Source of the DNA: Candidatus Moraniibacteriota bacterium
GTDB taxonomy: Bacteria; Patescibacteriota; Minisyncoccia; Moranbacterales; GCA-2747515
Direction of reading: 5' to 3'
Length of the DNA stretch: 10,319 bases
Assembly: GCA_029933995.1 (NCBI GenBank)
Contig: JAOZNB010000042.1
Span: forward strand, 1 to 10,319
Position numbers and translations under genes: made by a program. Below are positions 6,511-10,319 of this stretch, piece after piece. Below the pieces are notes generated by a model. That model was given only the letters and a program-made list of their open reading frames with translations. It made no database searches and was not told where the DNA came from. Numbering within the stretch: position 1 is the stretch's first letter; every line of letters begins with the position of its first letter.

Positions 6511-7485
6511 TTAAAAATCTAGAAATAATTCTTCAAGTTCATATTCTTCCATCTTTAGGTTAATTTTATCTTGAAAATCCATTGATAAATCTATAATACC
6601 TTGCATTTGAGCAAGTGTTGCAATCATTGGAGCTATGTCAGTTGAGACATTTTTATATGTACCTGATTTGTAAATATTGCTTATGTAATTTAATAAATAA
6701 AGACCTTCAGTATGTATTTCTAATAAATCTTCAGGCACTTCAATTTCTGCCATTTGGGATTTGGCTATGAGAGCGTTGTCTGCAAGACCTTCAAAAAAAC
6801 TATAATCAGTGAGTGATTCTGAAAAATCCGTTAGTTGAGTCATTAGTTCAAATTGTAAGTCTTCCACAGATCTATCAAAAAAGTCTTGTGGAAATGCAGT
6901 AATAAAGACGTATGAAATTGCAGTGAAATATTCAATTGCATCTTCTTTTAACCTCTCATCTCGTTTTTTACTGGATAAATCTGCATAATCCTGTTCTTTT
7001 ATAGTAATGGTAGATATATCAATTGGTGAAATAGATTCAAAGGTAACCTCTTTATCAACAGCGTCTGAAACAGCTTGAGAAAATTCTTCGGAATCAATTT
7101 CAGTTTTTCCAGATTCTTGTGCATCAGCAAGGTAGGAAACAACATCTTCAGAAATTCTATTTGTTACATTTGTTGATTGAGAGGTAAATGGTGTAATAAC
7201 AACAGACTCTTCTTTTTTTATGATACGATCTCCAGGTGCTGGAATGAGAGGATTATAACCACTTCCAATCTCTACACCATCAGAATAACCATCGTTGTCA
7301 CTATCCGCATTTTTTGGGTTTGTGCCAAGAGATTTTTCTTCAGCATTACTTAAGCCATCACGATCAAAGTCTTCAAATAAAGTAAGTTTAGTATCGTCTG
7401 CAAATGTAAAAAACGAAAAAGCACTTACTATAAGTAGAGAAAAAATGATAAATGTTAGAGTATTATAAGAGTATTTTATATTCAC
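6511..7485 (-). CDS. secreted or anchored protein with thrombospondin type 3 calcium motifs
   Basis: This 324-residue protein has an N-terminal signal peptide or anchor (residues about 8-28, ending TFADD). Two calcium-binding loops of the thrombospondin type 3/EF-hand-like type follow: D39-x-D41-x-D43-G with E50, and D61-x-D63-x-D65-G with D69 and E72, ending in GSGYNPLIPAPGD. The remaining 230 residues are acidic, predicted mostly helical, cysteine-free and unrecognised. The start is GTG (7485-7483) because no ATG lies between it and the signal peptide; no Shine-Dalgarno is present. It has its own well-formed promoter and precedes the secreted protein gene by 10 bases. Calcium-stabilised folding outside the membrane is established for such motifs. 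A joint role of the two proteins in the envelope is inference. Confidence 0.75.
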   Translation of the reverse strand: MNIKYSYNTLTFIIFSLLIVSAFSFFTFADDTKLTLFEDFDRDGLSNAEEKSLGTNPKNADSDNDGYSDGVEIGSGYNPLIPAPGDRIIKKEESVVITPFTSQSTNVTNRISEDVVSYLADAQESGKTEIDSEEFSQAVSDAVDKEVTFESISPIDISTITIKEQDYADLSSKKRDERLKEDAIEYFTAISYVFITAFPQDFFDRSVEDLQFELMTQLTDFSESLTDYSFFEGLADNALIAKSQMAEIEVPEDLLEIHTEGLYLLNYISNIYKSGTYKNVSTDIAPMIATLAQMQGIIDLSMDFQDKINLKMEEYELEELFLDF

Positions 7486-7512
7486 AATATTATTTTTATT
7501 TTTAATATTTAC

Positions 7513-7540
7513 ATTATATCATAGATAATGTTTTTTACAA
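7513..7540 (-). promoter_or_regulatory. promoter of the secreted-protein operon
   Basis: On the - strand, TTGTAA (7540-7535) and TATAAT (7518-7513) are separated by 16 bases. A TGA just upstream of the -10 box makes it an extended -10. Transcription would start near 7506 and give an A/U-rich leader of about 20 bases with no Shine-Dalgarno. It is divergent from the L,D-transpeptidase promoter about 30 bases away. Confidence 0.7.
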
Positions 7541-7571
7541 TATTTAGTGAGATTAAATTTTGAAACAGGTC

Positions 7572-7600
7572 TTGATTTTTGTATATAAATATGCTATAAT
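7572..7600 (+). promoter_or_regulatory. strong promoter of the L,D-transpeptidase gene
   Basis: TTGATT (7572-7577) and a perfect TATAAT (7595-7600) have a 17-base spacer, with TGC before the -10 box (extended -10). This is the best promoter in the window. A 10-base palindrome, ATACATGTAT (7599-7608), overlaps the end of the -10 box and the expected start site, and could be an operator. Transcription should begin at about 7607. Confidence 0.8.
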
Positions 7601-7615
7601 ACATGTATATTCGGG

Positions 7616-7659
7616 TGAGCGATTGACTAATTTATAGTCAATCGCTCATTTTTATTTTT
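7616..7659 (+). promoter_or_regulatory. terminator-like hairpin in the leader (possible attenuator)
   Basis: A perfect 14-bp stem pairs 7616-7629 with 7635-7648 around a 5-base loop, followed by TTTTT-A-TTTTT (7649-7659). It has the form of an intrinsic terminator, yet it sits between the predicted transcription start (about 7607) and the ATG at 7664. It may terminate most transcripts early, yielding an RNA of about 45-50 bases, or shield the 5' end of the mRNA, or act as a DNA operator. No alternative antiterminator pairing is apparent. Confidence 0.7.
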
Positions 7660-7663
7660 AGAA

Positions 7664-8881
7664 ATGAAACAAATACAAAAACAATATAAAAGGATTTTAG
7701 ATAAACTGAAAAAAAATCAGCCCTTTTTGTCTTTGCATAAAAAGGTTATTATGCTTAGTTTGGTTGTTGTACCGTTGACATCTGTTGGTGCAGGGATGAC
7801 AATGCATGTTGATAATTCAATAATAGTTGAACAAAAGCCAGTTTTTATAAATGAAACAGTTATAAACCTTGATGAAAATATTATCGTAAAGTTTGTAGCA
7901 CCAATTCAAGATACTAGGGAGTATGAGACAATGATTACAACATATCCATATACAAATATGTATTTCTCATGGAATAATGAAAATACATTACTCATAATTA
8001 CACCAAAGACAATTTGGCAACCAAGCACTGAATATTCACTTGCGTTTCCATATAATTCATATGATATCCAAACACAGTTGTCAGCTATATTTTCTTTTGA
8101 GACTGTTGCATATCCAGAAGTAATTGATACAAATATTGTGGAAGACTATAAAACATATATAAATGAAGGTGATGAAATTTTAATTACATTTAATTATGAT
8201 GTTTCAGATTTTGACATACATGCAGTTATACGTCCTGCACTGAAATTAAAGCAAACATATGATGCAGAGAAAAGAACTTTACATGTGCAAATTGAGGAAC
8301 GATTACAGGAAAGTAAAGAACTTCACACACTTACATTATTTGCAGGTCATAAAAAACAAGAAAAATTACAATTTTATCCAATTAAATCTCTTTCATTTAA
8401 CATATTGTTACCTGAGCCAGAGAGTTGGCCAGAAACGCATGATGATAGGATAAATGCTGCACGTAATTCAATAGCACCAAAAATTAATAAAGGTAAATAT
8501 ATTGATGTAAATTTAGATGCTCAAATTACTACCTTATTTGATAATGGTAAGTTTGTTGCAAGCTTTGTTAATTCTTCGGGAGCATCTGATACTCCAACGC
8601 CAACTGGTGAATTTCATATTTATAACAAGCATCCATATGCGTTATCGGGTATGTTTAATGTGTATTTACCATATTGGATGGCTTTTACAGAAGATGGTAA
8701 ATATGGTTTTCATGATTTGATTGTCTGGCCAGAAGGTCATGAAGACATGCCAGGCGGAGGTAAAGAAAGTGAAAATAGTATTGGAAATGCTGTATCGCCT
8801 GGTTGCGTGAGACATGATGCAACAAATGCACAATTTATTTATGATTGGGCTGATGTGGGAACAATTGTAAAAGTGTACTAA
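7664..8881 (+). CDS. membrane-anchored L,D-transpeptidase (YkuD) with Ig-like stalk
   Basis: This 405-residue enzyme probably makes 3-3 cross-links in peptidoglycan or attaches proteins to it, outside the membrane. The N-terminus is basic and cytoplasmic (about 1-27), followed by a single membrane segment (about 28-46). Residues about 50-150 look like an Ig-like beta domain (TYPYTNMYFSWNNENTLLI, then PSTEYSLAF). A second beta-rich region runs to about 250. The catalytic YkuD domain starts near 285 (IDVNLDAQ, then LFDNGKFVASFVNSSG and PTPTGEF). It carries the expected histidine H350 (GFHDL) and the nucleophile C381 in SPGCVRH with R383. The gene has a strong extended -10 promoter but no Shine-Dalgarno, and a terminator-like hairpin lies directly before the ATG. 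It is convergent with ldh. Confidence 0.92.
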   Translation: MKQIQKQYKRILDKLKKNQPFLSLHKKVIMLSLVVVPLTSVGAGMTMHVDNSIIVEQKPVFINETVINLDENIIVKFVAPIQDTREYETMITTYPYTNMYFSWNNENTLLIITPKTIWQPSTEYSLAFPYNSYDIQTQLSAIFSFETVAYPEVIDTNIVEDYKTYINEGDEILITFNYDVSDFDIHAVIRPALKLKQTYDAEKRTLHVQIEERLQESKELHTLTLFAGHKKQEKLQFYPIKSLSFNILLPEPESWPETHDDRINAARNSIAPKINKGKYIDVNLDAQITTLFDNGKFVASFVNSSGASDTPTPTGEFHIYNKHPYALSGMFNVYLPYWMAFTEDGKYGFHDLIVWPEGHEDMPGGGKESENSIGNAVSPGCVRHDATNAQFIYDWADVGTIVKVY

Positions 8882-8904
8882 ATATTTTTGAAAATATATA
8901 ATAC

Positions 8905-8946
8905 AAAAAAATCGTTAATATTCTACTGAATATTAACGATTTTTTT
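8905..8946. terminator. bidirectional intrinsic terminator
   Basis: ATCGTTAATATT (8911-8922) pairs perfectly with AATATTAACGAT (8929-8940) around a 6-base loop. Six A residues on the left (8905-8910) and six T residues on the right (8941-8946) provide a U-tract in either direction. It ends both the L,D-transpeptidase (+) and the convergent lactate dehydrogenase (-). Confidence 0.92.
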
Positions 8947-8956
8947 ATAAGTTAAT

Positions 8957-9877
8957 TTATGAAATGTCTTTATAAATTTCTTGTAGAATATTTGCAGATA
9001 TGGTTAGATTTTTTTGCTCAGTTTTGGAAAGTTCAATACAAATTTTTCCCATAATACCATTTTTACCTACCACTGCAGGCATACTTAGACATATATCAGA
9101 TATGCCATAAACACCCTCTATTAAATGAGAAATAGGCATAACAGTTTTTTTATTGTGTAAAATAGCATGTAATAAATAAGATGTACCAGCACCAATTGCA
9201 TAATAGGTTGATTGTTTACCTTCTATTATTGTATAGGCTGCATTTTTTGCTTCAGCAAAGATATTTTCTTTATCCTCGGTACTTAGTCTTGTGCAAGTTC
9301 CAAGCTTCATATTTCCTATTGCAGCAGTGCTCCATACTGGAAATTCACTGTCCCCATGTTCTCCTAGTATATATGCGTGAATACTTTTTGGGTTTATGTC
9401 TAGTTTTTGTCCTATTAAATGACGAAATCTAGCAGAGTCAAGAAGTGTCCCTGTCCCTAAAATCTGATTTTTTTTGTCTGGAAAAAGTGAAATTGCAAGT
9501 TTGGTGAGAATATCAACTGGATTTGTAACCATTACAAGTACAATATCAGGATTTTTTTCAAAAATTTGTGGAATAATATCTTTCATGATTTTGGCATTTT
9601 TCTCCACGAGTCCCAATCGGGTCTCCCCTGTTTTTTGTGCTACACCACAGGTAATCACAACAGCGGCGCTATTCGTACAGTCATCGTAAGTTCCTGCATG
9701 CACATAAGTTTGCCCTACAAAAGGTACGGCATGTTGTAAATCCATTACTTGCGACTCCACAAGTTTTTCATTTATATCAATAATAGCAATCTCCTGCGCA
9801 ATCTCTTTCATTATAAGACTGTGGGCAATGGTGGACCCCACCATTCCTGCTCCAATAATTGTTACTTTGTTTTTCAT
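8957..9877 (-). CDS. ldh: L-lactate dehydrogenase (NAD-dependent)
   Basis: This 306-residue cytosolic enzyme reduces pyruvate to L-lactate and regenerates NAD+, fitting a fermentative lifestyle. The Rossmann loop GAGMVG is at 9-14. D34 at the end of the second strand indicates NAD rather than NADP. Q81 in GVAQKTGETRL is the substrate-specificity residue (Gln in lactate, Arg in malate dehydrogenases), with R87 in the mobile loop. N119 (VTNPVD), R150 (LDSARFR, binds the carboxylate) and catalytic H174 (GEHGDSEFPVWS) are all present, so the enzyme should be active. The length is slightly under the usual 310-330. The start is the ATG opening MKNKVTIIGAG; there is no Shine-Dalgarno. The gene has its own promoter candidate and ends at the shared bidirectional terminator. 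A malate dehydrogenase is unlikely given Q81. Confidence 0.95.
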   Translation of the reverse strand: MKNKVTIIGAGMVGSTIAHSLIMKEIAQEIAIIDINEKLVESQVMDLQHAVPFVGQTYVHAGTYDDCTNSAAVVITCGVAQKTGETRLGLVEKNAKIMKDIIPQIFEKNPDIVLVMVTNPVDILTKLAISLFPDKKNQILGTGTLLDSARFRHLIGQKLDINPKSIHAYILGEHGDSEFPVWSTAAIGNMKLGTCTRLSTEDKENIFAEAKNAAYTIIEGKQSTYYAIGAGTSYLLHAILHNKKTVMPISHLIEGVYGISDICLSMPAVVGKNGIMGKICIELSKTEQKNLTISANILQEIYKDIS

Positions 9878-9894
9878 AATTTTTTGTATCTAAT

Positions 9895-9923
9895 ATTATA
9901 TAAGTATCATACCATAAATTTAA
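9895..9923 (-). promoter_or_regulatory. candidate ldh promoter
   Basis: On the - strand a perfect TATAAT (9900-9895) lies 17 bases after a weak TTAAAT (9923-9918). The predicted start near 9888 gives a leader of about 10 bases without a Shine-Dalgarno. The -35 box lies in the tail of the hairpin that ends the preceding small gene. Confidence 0.5.
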
Positions 9924-9952
9924 AAGCAGTTAGAATTATTCTAACTGCTTTT
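9922..9952 (-). terminator. hairpin enclosing the stop codon of the 51-residue gene
   Basis: The perfect 11-bp stem 9925-9935/9939-9949 has a three-base loop, 9936-9938, which is exactly the TAA stop codon of the - strand gene. Three more A-T pairs can extend it at the base. On the - strand the tail after the stem is TTTTA, a short U-tract, so termination may be incomplete; on the + strand five T residues follow. The 5' arm is coding sequence (codons for K-Q-L-E). The structure can act as a terminator, an RNase III-type cleavage site or both. Confidence 0.8.
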
Positions 9953-10091
9953 TCCATTGAGAGTTATCTCGTTTGCGATTGTAGCCGCGTTTTCCCTTGC
10001 GACTACTGTGTACTCCGCCTTTATGGCGAAGCGCTGCTATAGTGTCTGGGTGGAGACGCGGTTTAATGCGTTCCACTTTTTTCTTTTTCAT
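9936..10091 (-). CDS. small basic protein, possible ArfA-like ribosome-rescue factor
   Basis: This 51-residue, very basic protein is missed by a search restricted to long ORFs. The start is ATG 10091-10089, chosen because a perfect AGGAGG lies five bases upstream; an in-frame ATG 20 codons earlier overlaps the preceding gene. A short helix-like part (HPDTIAALRHKGG) is followed by RKGKRGYNRKRDNSQW. This resembles the core of ArfA, where AL precedes KGKGSY-x-RK and a later Trp. ArfA-type proteins enter the empty mRNA channel of stalled ribosomes and recruit a release factor. The resemblance is motif-level only. Its stop codon forms the loop of a strong hairpin, a layout that recalls arfA/brfA control. 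GC is about 45% by count, clearly above its neighbours, with CGC/CGT arginine codons. The preceding peptide gene ends one base before this start, so translation is probably coupled. Alternatives are an unknown ribosome-associated or nucleic-acid-binding protein. Confidence 0.6.
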   Translation of the reverse strand: MKKKKVERIKPRLHPDTIAALRHKGGVHSSRKGKRGYNRKRDNSQWKKQLE

Positions 10092-10092
10092 A

Positions 10093-10221
10093 TCAGCCTC
10101 CTGATAGCCATTTTGAAAATTGAAGCACAACAAGTGTAAGGGATGGTGCAATAACTACACCAATAACTAGCCCACAACACATACTAATAACCATGGTACA
10201 TTGAAACAGAAAATTTTTCAT
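10093..10221 (-). CDS. 42-residue hydrophobic membrane peptide, unknown function
   Basis: This is a single-span peptide reading MKNFLFQCTMVISMCCGLVI at its start and ending in QFSKWLSGG. The membrane segment covers about residues 9-34, with three cysteines at 8, 15 and 16 and a short basic/polar C-terminus. The start is set by AAAGGAG (10236-10230), eight bases before the ATG. That ATG overlaps the TGA of the upstream ORF (ATGA). The peptide's own TGA (10095-10093) is one base from the start of the 51-residue gene, and its last codons carry that gene's Shine-Dalgarno. The tight packing and good translation signals argue for a real gene despite its size. Small membrane toxin, holin-like or regulatory peptide are all possible; the sequence does not decide. 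Confidence 0.6.
   Translation of the reverse strand: MKNFLFQCTMVISMCCGLVIGVVIAPSLTLVVLQFSKWLSGG
10097..10102 (-). promoter_or_regulatory. Shine-Dalgarno AGGAGG of the 51-residue gene
   Basis: This perfect AGGAGG lies five bases before ATG 10091, inside the final codons (S-G-G) of the membrane peptide gene. It is what fixes the start of the 51-residue protein. Confidence 0.85.
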
Positions 10222-10319
10222 GATGTTATCTCCTTTAGATTTTGTTCGAATTGAATATGTCCAGGCATTTTAAATAACACCTTGCAAGCATTCTCTAATG
10301 TACGCTTAGGTGGGTACAT
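10218..10319 (-). CDS. 3' part of an ORF running off the window edge
   Basis: An open frame from the window edge to TGA (10220-10218) encodes 33 residues containing KRTLENACKVLFKMPGH and ending in QNLKEITS. An ATG is the very first codon at the edge, so this may be a complete short gene or the tail of a longer one. The stop overlaps the start of the membrane peptide (ATGA), and the peptide's Shine-Dalgarno lies in codons for L-K-E. I recognise no family. The overlap supports it as a translated gene of the same operon. Confidence 0.45.
   Translation of the reverse strand: MYPPKRTLENACKVLFKMPGHIQFEQNLKEITS
10230..10236 (-). promoter_or_regulatory. Shine-Dalgarno AAAGGAG of the 42-residue peptide gene
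   Basis: AAAGGAG on the - strand lies eight bases before ATG 10221, within the 3' end of the upstream ORF. The good match and spacing decide the start of the peptide. Confidence 0.8.

Noticed and set aside
9749..10042. Open + strand frame of 97 codons across the ldh start and the small gene
   Set aside because: It is antisense to the well-supported ldh N-terminus and crosses the ldh promoter and hairpin; no family resemblance.
9957..10139. Open + strand frame of 60 codons opposite the small basic gene
   Set aside because: It lies antisense to the two small - strand genes, has no Shine-Dalgarno, and its translation (Phe/Ala/Leu-rich) looks like a shadow of the basic protein.
1..10319. CRISPR array, insertion sequence or prophage
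   Set aside because: No regularly spaced repeats, no transposase or integrase motifs and no terminal inverted repeats were seen.
1..10319. TGA recoded as glycine (Gracilibacteria/SR1 code)
   Set aside because: All large genes are intact and domain-complete under the standard code without internal TGA, and two small ORFs end at TGA in sensible operon junctions.

Overview
The window is AT-rich and gene-dense. It reads most like a member of the Candidate Phyla Radiation (Patescibacteria). The evidence is a four-domain S1 protein with a Lys/Glu tail, an archaeal-type CMP kinase, a short TilS, a secreted protein with two thrombospondin-type-3 calcium motifs, and an L,D-transpeptidase with a membrane anchor and Ig-like stalk. 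This placement is inference from gene types and style; no taxonomic marker was compared. The standard code fits: all eight large genes read full length without internal TGA and end in TAA or TAG. This argues against the TGA=Gly code of Gracilibacteria/SR1.

Layout: positions 1-294 are a leader region with a probable terminator and a weak promoter. Positions 295-5239 (+) form a housekeeping block: S1 protein, a strong terminator, CMP kinase, TilS (tRNA-Ile lysidine synthetase) and FtsH. A tRNA-Val(GAC) follows at 5273-5346, then a truncated second copy of the same tRNA and a bidirectional terminator. Positions 5511-7485 (-) carry two secreted proteins of unknown function as an apparent operon. 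A divergent promoter pair separates them from the L,D-transpeptidase (7664-8881, +), whose leader contains a terminator-like hairpin. A bidirectional terminator lies between it and a convergent L-lactate dehydrogenase (8957-9877, -).

The right end (9936-10319, -) is different in style. It holds three very small, tightly overlapping ORFs: a partial one at the window edge, a 42-residue membrane peptide and a 51-residue basic protein. The two complete ones have textbook Shine-Dalgarno sequences, which no large gene here has. The basic protein has a KGK-x-GY-x-RK core reminiscent of ArfA-type ribosome-rescue factors. Its stop codon forms exactly the three-base loop of a perfect 11-bp hairpin, an arrangement that recalls the non-stop-mRNA control known for arfA and brfA. 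This is the most interesting part of the window.

The left block serves translation, nucleotide supply and membrane protein quality control. The middle concerns the cell envelope and secretion. The right part is fermentative NAD+ regeneration plus a possible ribosome-rescue cassette.
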